A stretch of 64,000 nucleotides of DNA from a bacterium (GTDB taxonomy: Bacteria > Actinomycetota > Acidimicrobiia > Spongiisociales > Spongiisociaceae). Positions 18,170-27,522 of this stretch are shown here, in pieces. The notes beneath the pieces were generated by a model. It ran no database searches. It was not told the origin of the DNA and worked only from the letters and a program-made list of their open reading frames with translations. Position numbers and translations under genes: made by a program. The stretch covers positions 1 to 64,000 of the forward strand of contig JAPPHZ010000036.1 of the NCBI GenBank assembly GCA_028820935.1, written 5' to 3'. Within the stretch, counting starts at the first letter, position 1; each line of letters begins with the position of its first letter.

Positions 18170-19561
18170 CTACTCGTCGTCGAAGTTCTCCGGCATGAGG
18201 ACGAACTCGGGATAGGACTCCATACCGAGTTCGGCCACGTCCTGGCCCATCTGCTCGGCCTGTACGGATACCCGCAGCCCGATGGTCCGGTCGAGAAGCG
18301 TCCAAACAGCCCACGACACGGCGAACACGAACGCTCCGACCGCGATGATCCCGACCAGTTGTACGCCGAAGTTGATGTCGGGGCTGGCGATAGTGGCGGC
18401 CAGAGTCCCCCAGATGCCGCAGACAAGGTGGGCGGGAATCGCTCCCACGACATCATCGACCTTGAGCTTCTCGAGGCCTTTGATCCCCAGCGTGCAGAGG
18501 ACGCCGCCGACAGCGCCGATGATTACCGCCCAGTAAAGACTGTTGTGGGTCGGGGCGGCGGTGATGGAGACCAGGCCGGCGATGGCGCCGTTCAGTCCCG
18601 CAAACAGATCGATACGCCCCAGGAGCGGCCTGGAGACGGCCAGGGCGGCCAGCACGCCGGCGCAGGCGGCCAGGTTGGTGTTGACCAGCACAGTGCCCAT
18701 CGCCACCGCGTCGAGGGCCGACCCGAGGGCCAACTGGGAACCACCGTTGAACCCGAACCATCCCAGCCACAGGATGAACACGCCCAGCGTCACCGCCAGA
18801 ACGTTCGAGGGTGGAGTGGGCTTGACCGATCCATCCTTTCGGTACTTGCCCAGCCGGGGGCCTATGACCAGCACGCCGGCCAGGGCCGCCCAGCCTCCGA
18901 CACTGTGCACGATGGTCGAGCCTGCGAAGTCCGAGAACCCCATCTCGGCCAGCCATCCTCCGCCCCACGTCCATGCCCCGACGACCGGGTAGATGAAAGC
19001 GGCCAGGATGAGCGTGAATCCGAAGAAGGGCCACAGCTTGGCCCGCTCGGCGATCGCTCCCGACACGATGGAGGCGGTCGTGGCGACGAACACCATCTGG
19101 AAGAACCAGTCGGACAGGACGCTGTAGCTGTTCGAGACGACATCCTCGACTGCCCCGGCGGAGCCGGAAAGGAGGTCGATCTCGGCAGGGGATGACGAGT
19201 AGAAGAGTTGGAAGGACCCGATCAGACTGCCCACGTCCACGTACATCAGGTTGTAGCCGATCACGAAGAAGGCGAGACAGGCGATCGAGTAGATCCCGAT
19301 GTTCTTCAGGCAGATCATCGACGAGTTCTTGGTCCGGACCGCGCCCGACTCCAGCATGGTGAAGCCGGCGCACATCCACATCACGAGCGCAGCCCATACC
19401 AGGAAGGAGAAAGTGTTGAGGATGAAAGCTACCTCGCCCTCCGCCATCTCCGCGGCCGAGGCCACGGTGGGGCGCAGGAGGAGCAACCCGAGGGTCAGTA
19501 TCCCTGCCACCATGATCCTCATCCTCGACTTGGAGCGCCCCCTCTGCGCAACTAGGTCCAT
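18170..19561 (-). CDS. amt: ammonium transporter
   Basis: A 463-residue Amt/Mep/Rh channel importing ammonium. A cleavable-looking N-terminal signal precedes about eleven helices. Pore histidines are in [11 protein letters not shown] and [18 protein letters not shown]. Other hallmarks: [24 protein letters not shown] and [24 protein letters not shown] ribosome site supports ATG 19561, and a -10-like TAGACT lies about 30 nt further upstream. No glnK (PII) gene is adjacent, unlike in many bacteria. Confidence 0.95.
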   Translation of the reverse strand: MDLVAQRGRSKSRMRIMVAGILTLGLLLLRPTVASAAEMAEGEVAFILNTFSFLVWAALVMWMCAGFTMLESGAVRTKNSSMICLKNIGIYSIACLAFFVIGYNLMYVDVGSLIGSFQLFYSSSPAEIDLLSGSAGAVEDVVSNSYSVLSDWFFQMVFVATTASIVSGAIAERAKLWPFFGFTLILAAFIYPVVGAWTWGGGWLAEMGFSDFAGSTIVHSVGGWAALAGVLVIGPRLGKYRKDGSVKPTPPSNVLAVTLGVFILWLGWFGFNGGSQLALGSALDAVAMGTVLVNTNLAACAGVLAALAVSRPLLGRIDLFAGLNGAIAGLVSITAAPTHNSLYWAVIIGAVGGVLCTLGIKGLEKLKVDDVVGAIPAHLVCGIWGTLAATIASPDINFGVQLVGIIAVGAFVFAVSWAVWTLLDRTIGLRVSVQAEQMGQDVAELGMESYPEFVLMPENFDDE

Positions 19562-19712
19562 ACCAATCCTCCCTCAACGAACGGATTCGCCGAGTCTAGA
19601 GGATCGGATTGCGCGGGGCCGGTTACGGAGGCTCGCAGTGGCCTCGTGTTGCGATTGCGATATCCCGTTCTACACTGTGGGTCCCGCACCCGCACCGATC
19701 CGGGGAGTCGAC

Positions 19713-19949
19713 ATGTCCAGAATCTGCATGGTCACCGGCAAGAAGCCGACATTCGGCAAGAAAGTGTCGTTCTCGCACAAGCGATCCAGCCGGCGCTGGA
19801 CTCCCAACGTTCAGAAGAAGCGCTACTGGGTTCCCTCGCAGCGGCGCTACGTGACCCTCACGGTCAGCACCAAGGGGATCAAGACCATCGACAAGAAGGG
19901 GATCGAGGCGGTGATGGCGGATCTCCGGCGGAGGGGCATCAAAGTCTGA
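19713..19949 (+). CDS. rpmB: 50S ribosomal protein L28
   Basis: A 78-residue basic bL28: [33 protein letters not shown], then [19 protein letters not shown]. Only one Cys remains of the zinc-ribbon positions, so it looks like the zinc-independent type. It is divergent from amt, with a -10-like TACACT about 40 nt upstream. Confidence 0.95.
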   Translation: MSRICMVTGKKPTFGKKVSFSHKRSSRRWTPNVQKKRYWVPSQRRYVTLTVSTKGIKTIDKKGIEAVMADLRRRGIKV

Positions 19950-19978
19950 TCCCCCGGCGCCGGTCCTGCCCGCCCGCC

Positions 19979-20300
19979 CGGTGTCCTGATTCGGTAGTTC
20001 GCCATCGACACCCCCGAGCCGACCAGAACGCGAAAATCGCCGGAACACGCCCCTCCCCGGCGGGCCCATCCCCCAGCCACCACCTCCTTCGGTCCGAACG
20101 CGTTCCGCCATCCCCTGACGGGTCCGCTCCCGAATTGATCCCGGTTCCGGTTTCCTCGACGTCGAAAAGCAAGAAACCGGCGGTGCTTGTGACTGCCGGA
20201 CAGTATGCGACGGGTCTGTGACGTGTTCAACCCCCTTGTTGGGCGCCGGACCCACGCCGCCCGCGACGGGTCGCAGAACGCGGCGAACGAAAGACACGGG
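19979..20300 (-). repeat. ~320-bp intergenic repeat, copy A
   Basis: The complement of this stretch matches 44220-44560 over most of its length, best at 19983-20238 versus 44288-44538. Shared blocks include AACCCGTCGCATACTGTCC and AAGGAGGTGGTGGCTGGGGG. Reading frames across the two copies diverge through indels, so it is not conserved as protein. Both ends carry GTGTCCT-like sequence in inverted orientation. It fills the gap between rpmB and the ABC ATPase gene. Candidate non-autonomous mobile repeat or structured RNA. Confidence 0.7.
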
Positions 20301-20306
20301 ACGTCT

Positions 20307-21098
20307 TTAGTACGCGCCCATCGCCTGATAGCGACCGTTCGACGACTCCACCACCAAAGGCATGCCGTAGATGGCGGTCAGGGTCTCTCCCGTCATTACC
20401 TCCCGGACCGGACCCGAGGCCCGTACCCGTCCCCCTGCCATGATCAGGATGTCCTCGAAGCCGGGTGGGATCTCCTCCGCGTGGTGCGTCACCAGGATCA
20501 CCGTCAGGCCGCCTGCTCCGTCGCCCATGGCGGCCAGGGAGGCGATCAGGCGTTCCCGGGCTCCGAGATCGAGGCCGGTTCCGGGCTCGTCCAGTAGCAG
20601 CAACTCGGGTCGCGCCATCAGTGCCCGGGCGATCAGCACCCGCTTCCTCTCGCCCTCCGAGAGGGTGGCGAACTCCCGGTCCGCCATGGCGGCCACTCCC
20701 ATCACCTCCATCTGCTGCTCGGCGTAGCACCGGTCCTCCGGTGTGTAGGAGTGCCATCTGGTGTCCACGAACGCGGCGTGGAGCCCGGTCATGACCACGT
20801 CCCGGCACGGCAGGTAGCGCCGTACCAGCGAGGACGGGGCGGGGCCCACGTATCCGATCCGGGGCCGGAGCCGGCGGACGTCGGTGCGTCCCATGCGTTC
20901 GCCCAGGATGGTGGCTGTGCCGCCGGTCGGGAACTGGTAGGTCGATATGACCTGGAGGAGGGTGGTCTTGCCGGCGCCGTTGGGTCCGAACAGTACCCAG
21001 CGCTCACCGGTGCCGACCCTCCAGTCGATGCCGGAGACGAGCCGCTTGCCGGCCTTCAGGACGGTCACGTCTCGGAGATGGATGGCCGGGACGCCCAT
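20307..21098 (-). CDS. stand-alone ABC ATPase (COG1119/ModF-like)
   Basis: A 263-residue ABC ATP-binding protein: Walker A GPNGAGKTT, signature LSEGERKR, Walker B ELLLLDEP followed by GTGLD, and switch His in LVTHHAEEIPPGF. No permease or binding-protein gene is adjacent, so a non-transport role or an unlinked partner is possible. It begins 7 nt after the stop of the dehydrogenase gene upstream, suggesting co-transcription. Confidence 0.82.
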   Translation of the reverse strand: MGVPAIHLRDVTVLKAGKRLVSGIDWRVGTGERWVLFGPNGAGKTTLLQVISTYQFPTGGTATILGERMGRTDVRRLRPRIGYVGPAPSSLVRRYLPCRDVVMTGLHAAFVDTRWHSYTPEDRCYAEQQMEVMGVAAMADREFATLSEGERKRVLIARALMARPELLLLDEPGTGLDLGARERLIASLAAMGDGAGGLTVILVTHHAEEIPPGFEDILIMAGGRVRASGPVREVMTGETLTAIYGMPLVVESSNGRYQAMGAY

Positions 21099-21105
21099 CC
21101 CGGCC

Positions 21106-22026
21106 TCAGTAGCCTTGTCGCGGGTCGTAGACGGGGAAGGGCGCCTCCCCGCGCTCGAGGCGCCGGATGTTGGCCGCGATCAGGGGCGCCGCAGTCGGTG
21201 CCCTGGTGAAGCCGCTGGTGTGGGGGGTGATACGGACCCGGGGGTGGTCCCAGAGCGGCGATCCGGGGGGGAGGGGCTCGGTCTCCGTGACGTCCAGCAC
21301 CGCGGCAGAGAGGACACCCTTGTCGAGTGCCGAAACGAGGTCGGGCTCGATCGTGGTCGCGCCCCGACCGAGGGAGATGTAGATCGAACCGGGCGCGAAG
21401 TGCGCCAGGACGCTTGCATCGATCAGCCCTCGCGTCGCGGGCGTGTCAGGGAGGACGTTGATGACGGCCCTGGAGGCGGAGACCATGTCCTTGAGACCGT
21501 CGCGACCCCGGTAGTGGGTGACACCCTCATCCTTGCCTCCGGTCCGGGTCCAGGCGTTGATCGGGTAGCCGAGTCCGGCCAGGCACTTCCCGATGTGGCG
21601 ACCGATGGCGCCGAAGCCGAGGATGCCGACCGGGAAGTCGCCCGTGGCGGTGGCCCGGATCGGCCTCCACACTTTCTCGTCCTGCCGGTCGAGGTAGGTA
21701 TCCATCTTGCGATGGAAGTGCACCACCCAGTGACCGGCGTAGGCGGCCATTTCCCCTGCCATCGTCTCGTCGGCCAACCGCACGATGGGAACGTCCGGGT
21801 AGTCACCGCCGGCGAACTGCTCCACCCCGGCCGTCGTCGCCAGGATGGCGCGCAGGTTCGGGTAGCGGCGCATGTCTTCCGTGTCGTGGACCCAGAAAAT
21901 GGCGTACTCCACGGAGTCAGGGTCGTGGATGTCCGGCCAGAGCTGGATGTCCATGTCAGGCAACTCCCGAGCCAGCATGTCGAACCACTCGGCTCGCTCC
22001 GAATACGGGTTCAGCATGATCGACAC
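21106..22026 (-). CDS. D-2-hydroxyacid dehydrogenase, glyoxylate/hydroxypyruvate reductase type
   Basis: A roughly 306-residue NAD(P)-dependent dehydrogenase. Rossmann motif VGILGFGAIGRHIGKCLAGLGYPINAWTR, catalytic Arg in ISLGRGATTIEPDL, Glu in DVTETEPLPPGSPLWDHPRV, and His in ITPHTSGFT. The N-terminal layout resembles GhrA. The frame continues far upstream without homology; GTG 22026 (or ATG 22017) matches where the family begins. Likely role: reduction of glyoxylate or hydroxypyruvate. Confidence 0.82.
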   Translation of the reverse strand: MSIMLNPYSERAEWFDMLARELPDMDIQLWPDIHDPDSVEYAIFWVHDTEDMRRYPNLRAILATTAGVEQFAGGDYPDVPIVRLADETMAGEMAAYAGHWVVHFHRKMDTYLDRQDEKVWRPIRATATGDFPVGILGFGAIGRHIGKCLAGLGYPINAWTRTGGKDEGVTHYRGRDGLKDMVSASRAVINVLPDTPATRGLIDASVLAHFAPGSIYISLGRGATTIEPDLVSALDKGVLSAAVLDVTETEPLPPGSPLWDHPRVRITPHTSGFTRAPTAAPLIAANIRRLERGEAPFPVYDPRQGY

Positions 22027-22218
22027 GGGACAAGTCAACCAGATTGTGGGGACCGTTACGTCGAATGGCCGGACGGCGTGGCCCCGGACCTCTGCCCCGG
22101 CGCATCGGGCCCAAGCGGAGGTACCCTCAGAGCGAGGCATGCCGCTTCGGGGCCTACCCGGGCGACCTGACTCGATTCGACGAAACCGGGGCGATCGCTC
22201 CACAGAAAGGGAGGATTC

Positions 22219-22788
22219 ATGCCCGACGCGCTTCCGTGGACCTCTTCGGAGGATGCCAACCGGCTTCTCGCCGCCAGTCCGCTGGCTCTCATGATCGGGA
22301 TGCTGCTGGACCAGCAGGTGAGGATGGAGGTGGCTTTTCACTCCCCGCACGCCCTTCAGGAACGGTTGGGACAGCCGCTGGACGCGGCCGGCATCGCCGC
22401 AGTCGACGGGGACGAGCTGGAGGCTATCTTCCGGGGCCCGCCCGCCCTCCACCGCTTTCCCAACGCCATGGCTCGGCGCACGCAGGCGCTGTGCCAGGCG
22501 CTTTCCGATCAGTACGACGGTGACCCGGCCGCCATCTGGAGGACCGCCTCGGATGGCCGCGAGCTGCTGAGGCGGCTCAAGAAGCTCCCCGGATTCGGCG
22601 ACGCCAAGGCCCGCATCTTCGCGGGCATCGTCGGAAAGCGGCTCGGCGAGGGCCCGCCGGGCTGGGAGGACGTGGCCGCCGACTGGCCCTCCATCGCCGA
22701 CATCGCCGAGTTCGACCAGATCGATGCTCTGCGCCAGGCCAAGGCGCGCATGAAGGCCGAGCAGAAGGCGGCCAAGGGCAGGCGGTGA
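22219..22788 (+). CDS. HhH-GPD-type base excision DNA repair protein
   Basis: A 189-residue protein similar to the small actinobacterial HhH-GPD glycosylase-like proteins: LMIGMLLDQQVRMEVAFHSP near the N-terminus and the helix-hairpin-helix LKKLPGFGDAKARIFAGIVGKRL. The N-terminal half of a full glycosylase is reduced, and the catalytic Asp is not obvious. GGGAGG lies 5 nt before the ATG. It overlaps the uridine kinase gene by 4 nt (GTGA). Confidence 0.75.
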   Translation: MPDALPWTSSEDANRLLAASPLALMIGMLLDQQVRMEVAFHSPHALQERLGQPLDAAGIAAVDGDELEAIFRGPPALHRFPNAMARRTQALCQALSDQYDGDPAAIWRTASDGRELLRRLKKLPGFGDAKARIFAGIVGKRLGEGPPGWEDVAADWPSIADIAEFDQIDALRQAKARMKAEQKAAKGRR

Positions 22789-23456
22789 GGACGTCCGGCG
22801 GGGTCCGGGTGGGGGAGGGAAACCGGGACCGGTCGGAGGGGCGCCCCTTCGTGATCGGTGTTGCGGGCGGGTCGGGCTCGGGCAAGAGCACGATCTGCAA
22901 GGCGATCGTCGACCGGATCGGCCCTGAACACGTGGCGCTGATCGCCCACGACGCCTACTACCGGCACCGGCCCGAGATCTCGTACGAGGAGCGGACCAAG
23001 GTCAACTACGACCATCCCGACTCGCTCGAGACCGAACTCCTCCTGGTCCACCTGGAGAGCCTGGCGGCCGGGGAGACGATCCAGCACCCCCTGTACGACT
23101 TCTCCCGGCACCTGCGCAGGTTCGAGACCGTTTCCATCCCGTCGCGGCCGGTGATCCTGATCGAGGGGATACTGACGCTGGTGGAGCCCGACGTGCGCAA
23201 GGCGCTGGACCTTCGAGTGTTCGTGGACACCGACGCCGACCTGAGGGTGCTGCGCCGGGTGGAGCGTGACATGCGGGAGAGAGGGCGATTGCTCGAATCG
23301 ATAGTCGCCCAGTACCAGGCCACCGTGAAGCCCATGCACGAGCGGTTCGTGGAGCCCTCGAAGCGGCACGCCGACCTGGTCATCCCCGAGGGTTACAACC
23401 GTAAGGCCGTCAGCGCGCTGGTGGCCATGATCCGCGAGGTCCTAGACCGTCGATAG
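22785..23456 (+). CDS. udk: uridine kinase
   Basis: A 223-residue P-loop kinase phosphorylating uridine/cytidine in pyrimidine salvage. P-loop VAGGSGSGKSTI, substrate segment HDAYYRHRPEISYEER..NYDHPDSLE, then YDFSRHLRR and VILIEGIL, RRVERDMRERGR. It starts with GTG inside the stop of the preceding gene. The first 20 or so residues are a short unconserved extension. Confidence 0.93.
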   Translation: MRTSGGVRVGEGNRDRSEGRPFVIGVAGGSGSGKSTICKAIVDRIGPEHVALIAHDAYYRHRPEISYEERTKVNYDHPDSLETELLLVHLESLAAGETIQHPLYDFSRHLRRFETVSIPSRPVILIEGILTLVEPDVRKALDLRVFVDTDADLRVLRRVERDMRERGRLLESIVAQYQATVKPMHERFVEPSKRHADLVIPEGYNRKAVSALVAMIREVLDRR

Positions 23457-23507
23457 TCCCCCTGGGACGAAGTCCTGGCGAAGCCGGATCGGTCCTGCGG
23501 CGCGCCA

Positions 23508-23513
23508 TATACT
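23508..23513 (+). promoter_or_regulatory. -10 box for leaderless proC
   Basis: TATACT ends 6 nt before ATG 23520; no ribosome site lies between. This is the usual spacing for transcription starting at or next to the start codon. Confidence 0.5.
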
Positions 23514-23519
23514 CCGACC

Positions 23520-24338
23520 ATGGATCGGTCCTCCATCGCAATCGTCGGGGTCGGCGCCATGGGCGGCGCCCTCTTGTCCGGCCTCCTCGAGGCCGGCTGG
23601 ACCCCTCCGGACCTGACGCTGATCGAGGCCTACGAACCTCGGGCCGCGGAGCTGCGCGAAACCACCGGCTGCCGGACCGTGACCGCACCGGCCGATGGCA
23701 TCGACGGCCAGGACATCGTGGTGCTGGCGGTCAAACCCCAGGACATCCACGGTGCCCTGCTTCAACTGGCCGAGGTGTTGACCGCCGATCAAGTACTCGT
23801 GGCGCTGGTCGCCGGGGTTCCGATCAGCGTGTACGAGCGGGCTCTCGGCGAGGTGCCGGTGATCCGGACCATGCCCAACACGCCCGCACTGGTAGGTGAG
23901 GGGATCACCGCCTGCGCGGCCGGCGCCCACGCCACCGCCGATCACCTGGCTATGGCCCGGACCGTACTGTCGGCCGTGGGCCTGGTGGAGGAGGTCGACG
24001 AGGCCCTGATGGATGCGGTGACCGCGGTGTCGGGGAGCGGACCGGCCTATGCCTACCTGCTCGCCGAGGCGATGGTTGCCGAGGGAATCCGCCAGGGACT
24101 CGATCCGGCGACAGCGCTGCGGCTGACGGCGCGGACCATCAGGGGCGCAGGGACGATGATGGAGACCTCCGATGACGACCCATCCGTGCTGCGCCAACGG
24201 GTGGCGTCTCCGGGCGGCACCACCGCCGAGGCCCTGGCGGTCATGGACCGGCGCGGTTTCGTGGACGTGGTCCGTGAGGCGGTAGCCGCCGCGACGGACC
24301 GCTCCATTGAGCTCGGAGAGATCGCCGCCGGCTCGTAA
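23520..24338 (+). CDS. proC: pyrroline-5-carboxylate reductase
   Basis: A 272-residue enzyme for the last step of proline synthesis. N-terminal Rossmann motif AIVGVGAMGGALLSGLLEAG, VLAVKPQDI, RTMPNTPALVGEG and the C-terminal dimer/active-site signature TAVSGSGPAYAYLLAEAM...RVASPGGTTAEAL. Normal length. Probably translated from a leaderless mRNA. Confidence 0.96.
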   Translation: MDRSSIAIVGVGAMGGALLSGLLEAGWTPPDLTLIEAYEPRAAELRETTGCRTVTAPADGIDGQDIVVLAVKPQDIHGALLQLAEVLTADQVLVALVAGVPISVYERALGEVPVIRTMPNTPALVGEGITACAAGAHATADHLAMARTVLSAVGLVEEVDEALMDAVTAVSGSGPAYAYLLAEAMVAEGIRQGLDPATALRLTARTIRGAGTMMETSDDDPSVLRQRVASPGGTTAEALAVMDRRGFVDVVREAVAAATDRSIELGEIAAGS

Positions 24339-24411
24339 CCGTTTGGTCGACAAGTCCGGCAAGGCTGCGCTCTACACTCGGGCGACCGTCCGAAACACGG
24401 AGGGAGCCCGG

Positions 24412-26556
24412 ATGCGCCGCAAGTTCACCGCCGCCGAGATACTGGTGTTCCTGGGAGTGCTGGCGGCGGTCGGAACCCTGGCGAGTTGGTTTGCCGGACA
24501 GTTTCCGGGCCACGCCGAGAGCCCCGTATCCCGCAAGGTGTTCGTCAACATCCCGGCCGCGCTGGAAGGCATGTTCTACGTGGCGGTGGCGGGCTTCCTG
24601 TTCCTGACCTTCTACCTGTTCGCGCTCCGGGCCAAGAACTGGCAGCGGGGCGCGCCCGACCGGCGCACCGGTCACTGGAGGGAGCGGCTGGAGGCCATGG
24701 GCGCCGGACTCCGGATGCAGACGCTCATGCGCGACCGCGGCGCCGGGCTGATGCACTCCATGGTCTACTACGGGTTCGTGGTGCTGTTCCTGGGTACCGT
24801 GACCCTGGAGATCGACCACCTGCTACCGGCGGCTTTCAAGTTCCTCCAGGACGATGTCTACCGGGCCTATTCCTTCATCCTGGATGCGGCGGCGCTGGTG
24901 TTTCTCGGGGGGTTGGCCTGGGCCTTCGTGAGAAGGTACGGGCAGGCGCCGTGGCGCCTGCGGTCCAAGACCCGACCCGAGGACTTCTGGATCCTCGTGA
25001 CCCTGGCCCTGATCGGCGTTAGCGGGCTGGCAACCGAAGCGGCCCGGATCGCGGTCGAGAACCGGCCGTCCTATGAGGTGTGGTCATTCGTGGGCTACCC
25101 GCTGTCGCTGCTCGTGCCGCAGGTGTCGGCTGCGGGGATCCACCAGGTCATCTGGATAATCCACGTGGCTTCCTTCCTGGCATTCCTGGTGGTGCTGCCC
25201 ACCACCAAGCTCCGGCACATGGTCACCTCGCCGGTCAACATGTTCCTGGGCCCCAAAGAACGGCCACCGGGGGCCATGCGGGAGATGCCCAACCTGATGG
25301 AGGTCGACGACATCGAGACCGTGGGCGCGTCGCTCGTGGGGGAGTTCACCTGGAAGCAGCTGCTCGACACCGACGCATGCACGGTGTGCGGGCGGTGCAC
25401 ATCGGTATGCCCTGCCACCGCCACGGGCAAACCGCTGGATCCGCGCGAGATCGTGCTCAAGCTCGGTGAGGTGGCGGCCCGGACGGCCGACCCGGCCGTC
25501 ACGCCCCCGGTCTCGGTGGACGAGGCCATCACCGTGTCTGCCGACAACGTGTTCGAGCGGATCACCCCCGAGGAGCTCTGGGCCTGCACGTCGTGCAAGG
25601 CATGCGACGAGATCTGTCCGGTCGACATCGAGATCCTGGACAAGATCCTCGATATGCGCCGCTACCTGGCTTTGATGGAGGCGGACTTCCCGGCCGAGTT
25701 GGGGAAGGCCTACCTGTCGATGGAGAACTCCTCCAATCCTTACGGTATGGGCCAGGCGGACCGAGCGGCGTGGACCGCCGAGTTGGACTTCGAAGTGCCC
25801 ATCCTCGGCCAGGATGTGGACACGGCCGAGTATCTCTACTGGGTGGGTTGTGCCGGCTCGTTCGATGACCGTAACCGGAAGGTGACGGTGGCGACCGCCC
25901 GCCTCCTTCATGAGGCCGGGGTCAGCTTCGCCATACTGGGTCCAGCCGAGTTGTGCACGGGTGATCCGGCCCGGCGGTCGGGAAACGAGTTCGTCTTCCA
26001 GATGCTGGCCATCCAGAATGTCGAGACGCTCGAGGACCGGGGGGTGCGGAAGGTCATCACCCAGTGCCCGCATTGCTTCAACACCCTGAAGAACGAGTAC
26101 CCGCAGTTCGGCGGGGACTACGAGGTGATCCATCACAGCCAAGTCCTGTCCGACCTGGTGAGCCAGGGCCTGCTCCGGACCAGGAACGGGAAGTCCAAGA
26201 CGGTCACCTATCACGATTCCTGCTACCTCGGGCGCCACAACGGCGTGTACATGGCCCCCCGGGGAGTGGTGGCTTCCATCGGCGGGATCAACGTGGTGGA
26301 GATGGGCAGGTCCGGGACCCGCTCTTTCTGTTGCGGCGCCGGCGGTGCACAGATGTGGATGGAGGAGCGGGTCGGCAAGAAGGTCAACATCGACCGGGCC
26401 GAGGAAGCGGTGGCAACCGGCGCGGACGAGGTAGCGGTGGCGTGCCCCTTCTGTTACGTGATGCTCGATGACGGCGTGCGCGAGCTTGGCGAGGAGGAGT
26501 CGGTGGCTGTCCGAGACATCTCGATGATCCTGGCCGACTCCGTCTTCGAAGACTAG
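24412..26556 (+). CDS. etfD: membrane Fe-S oxidoreductase, EtfD type
   Basis: A 714-residue protein. The N-terminus has about five or six helices of the NarI-like/cytochrome b type (residues 1-270). A ferredoxin domain follows with two 4Fe-4S motifs (CTVCGRCTSVCP, CTSCKACDEICP), then two HdrD-type cysteine-rich domains (GCAGSFDDRN, LCTGDPARRSGNE, CPHCFNTLKNEYP, HDSCYLGRHN, SFCCGAGGAQMWMEE, CPFCYVMLDDG). The layout matches mycobacterial Rv0338c (EtfD), which passes electrons from electron-transfer flavoprotein to the membrane during fatty-acid beta-oxidation. GGAGGGAGC precedes ATG 24412. The TAG stop lies inside a heptanucleotide array. Confidence 0.88.
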   Translation: MRRKFTAAEILVFLGVLAAVGTLASWFAGQFPGHAESPVSRKVFVNIPAALEGMFYVAVAGFLFLTFYLFALRAKNWQRGAPDRRTGHWRERLEAMGAGLRMQTLMRDRGAGLMHSMVYYGFVVLFLGTVTLEIDHLLPAAFKFLQDDVYRAYSFILDAAALVFLGGLAWAFVRRYGQAPWRLRSKTRPEDFWILVTLALIGVSGLATEAARIAVENRPSYEVWSFVGYPLSLLVPQVSAAGIHQVIWIIHVASFLAFLVVLPTTKLRHMVTSPVNMFLGPKERPPGAMREMPNLMEVDDIETVGASLVGEFTWKQLLDTDACTVCGRCTSVCPATATGKPLDPREIVLKLGEVAARTADPAVTPPVSVDEAITVSADNVFERITPEELWACTSCKACDEICPVDIEILDKILDMRRYLALMEADFPAELGKAYLSMENSSNPYGMGQADRAAWTAELDFEVPILGQDVDTAEYLYWVGCAGSFDDRNRKVTVATARLLHEAGVSFAILGPAELCTGDPARRSGNEFVFQMLAIQNVETLEDRGVRKVITQCPHCFNTLKNEYPQFGGDYEVIHHSQVLSDLVSQGLLRTRNGKSKTVTYHDSCYLGRHNGVYMAPRGVVASIGGINVVEMGRSGTRSFCCGAGGAQMWMEERVGKKVNIDRAEEAVATGADEVAVACPFCYVMLDDGVRELGEEESVAVRDISMILADSVFED

Positions 26557-26615
26557 TCTCTAGTTGTTAGTCTCTAGTCTCTAGTTATGACTAACAACTA
26601 CCAACTAGCGACTAC
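26554..26615. repeat. heptanucleotide repeat array B with 12-bp hairpin
   Basis: Tandem 7-bp units: TAGTNNN-type on the left, CRACTAS-type on the right. TAGTTGTTAGTC (26561-26572) and GACTAACAACTA (26589-26600) are a perfect 12-bp inverted repeat. The stop codons of both convergent genes (TAG at 26554-26556, and TAG read on the minus strand at 26612-26614) lie inside repeat units. Likely doubles as a two-way transcription end. Confidence 0.8.
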
Positions 26616-27247
26616 ACGTGTGGGGGGAGTGACTGCCAGAGGTCGTCGAGCTGCTTATGAAGGACGCCGGCCTCGGGCGCCACGTATCCGGAGTCACCGC
26701 GACGCTTGACGATCACTCCTATCTGCCTCAGCCAGCCCAGCACGACATGTCCTTGGTAGGCAGGAGGCGTCGAGCCGTCTTCGGAGAGGGCGGTGAAGAT
26801 GTGCCGGGTGGGGATGGGGTTGTCGGGCCCTCCGTTGGCGGCCAGGTAGCCCACGATGGCCTCCACCTGCTGCCGGGACGCCCGTACGGTGTAACGGTTC
26901 CCGCTCTTCTTCGAAGTCACGGTCTTGACGAGGACGTCGCGGTCCCTGGTGTACCAGGCCGGCCGTCCGGTGCTTCTAGCGAGGTAGGAGGTCAGCCGCG
27001 GGTCCTCGAACTGAGCGTACGAGAGGGCCTGGCGGTTGCCGGACACTTTGGAGAGGCGGACGCTCTCGGCGCGGGTGGCGGTCTCCTTGACCGCTCGGGC
27101 GAAGGAGGCCAGGTGGACAGCGTCGTCGTACCGCCCTCCGGACAGGGCGGTCTCGGCCCTCGCCCTCAGTATTTCTTCACAGGCGCGAAGGGCGGCCTCG
27201 GCCCAGGCCATACTGTCGGTTTGTGTCGAAGTGTTTCGGCGTGCCAT
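26612..27247 (-). CDS. uncharacterised 211-residue protein
   Basis: Not recognised. An alpha-helical N-terminal half (AALRACEEILRARAETALSGGRYDDAVHLASFARAVKET) resembles a sterile or HEPN-like helical bundle. The C-terminal part, about 110-200, has an alternating helix/strand pattern (VEAIVGYLAANGG, GHVVLGWLRQIGVIVKRRGDSGYVAP) that could be a winged helix. Codon use is like its neighbours, so it is probably real. Its stop sits in a heptanucleotide array shared with etfD. Confidence 0.6.
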   Translation of the reverse strand: MARRNTSTQTDSMAWAEAALRACEEILRARAETALSGGRYDDAVHLASFARAVKETATRAESVRLSKVSGNRQALSYAQFEDPRLTSYLARSTGRPAWYTRDRDVLVKTVTSKKSGNRYTVRASRQQVEAIVGYLAANGGPDNPIPTRHIFTALSEDGSTPPAYQGHVVLGWLRQIGVIVKRRGDSGYVAPEAGVLHKQLDDLWQSLPPHV

Positions 27248-27522
27248 ACTTGTCCGAGACTATTGAACGTGTCCGATCTCCATAGGACTCTATTAACTGT
27301 GTGATAGGACGGTTCGGGAGTAGTGACCCGGCTCGACGAACCTGTCTCTGCGAAGAATCAGGCTCCCAGCCTCTCGCCGGCTCAACGGAGCTACCTGCCG
27401 GATCCCGCCACAATAACCACGGCCTAGACCGCGAAGGTAGCACCGAACGGGCTCCATTCACAGGATTTACACACCGGTCTCGCCTTGCCGAGTGGACATC
27501 CGTTCCGATTACCCTCCGGCCC
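27248..27522. other. intergenic region with imperfect direct repeat
   Basis: Between divergent genes. Two similar blocks lie close to the minus-strand gene start: GACTATTGAACGTGT at about 27259 and GACTCTATTAACTGTGTGAT at about 27286; these could be regulator sites. A -10-like TACCCT (27510-27515) ends 7 nt before the pheA copy 2 start. The rest shows no gene. Confidence 0.35.
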
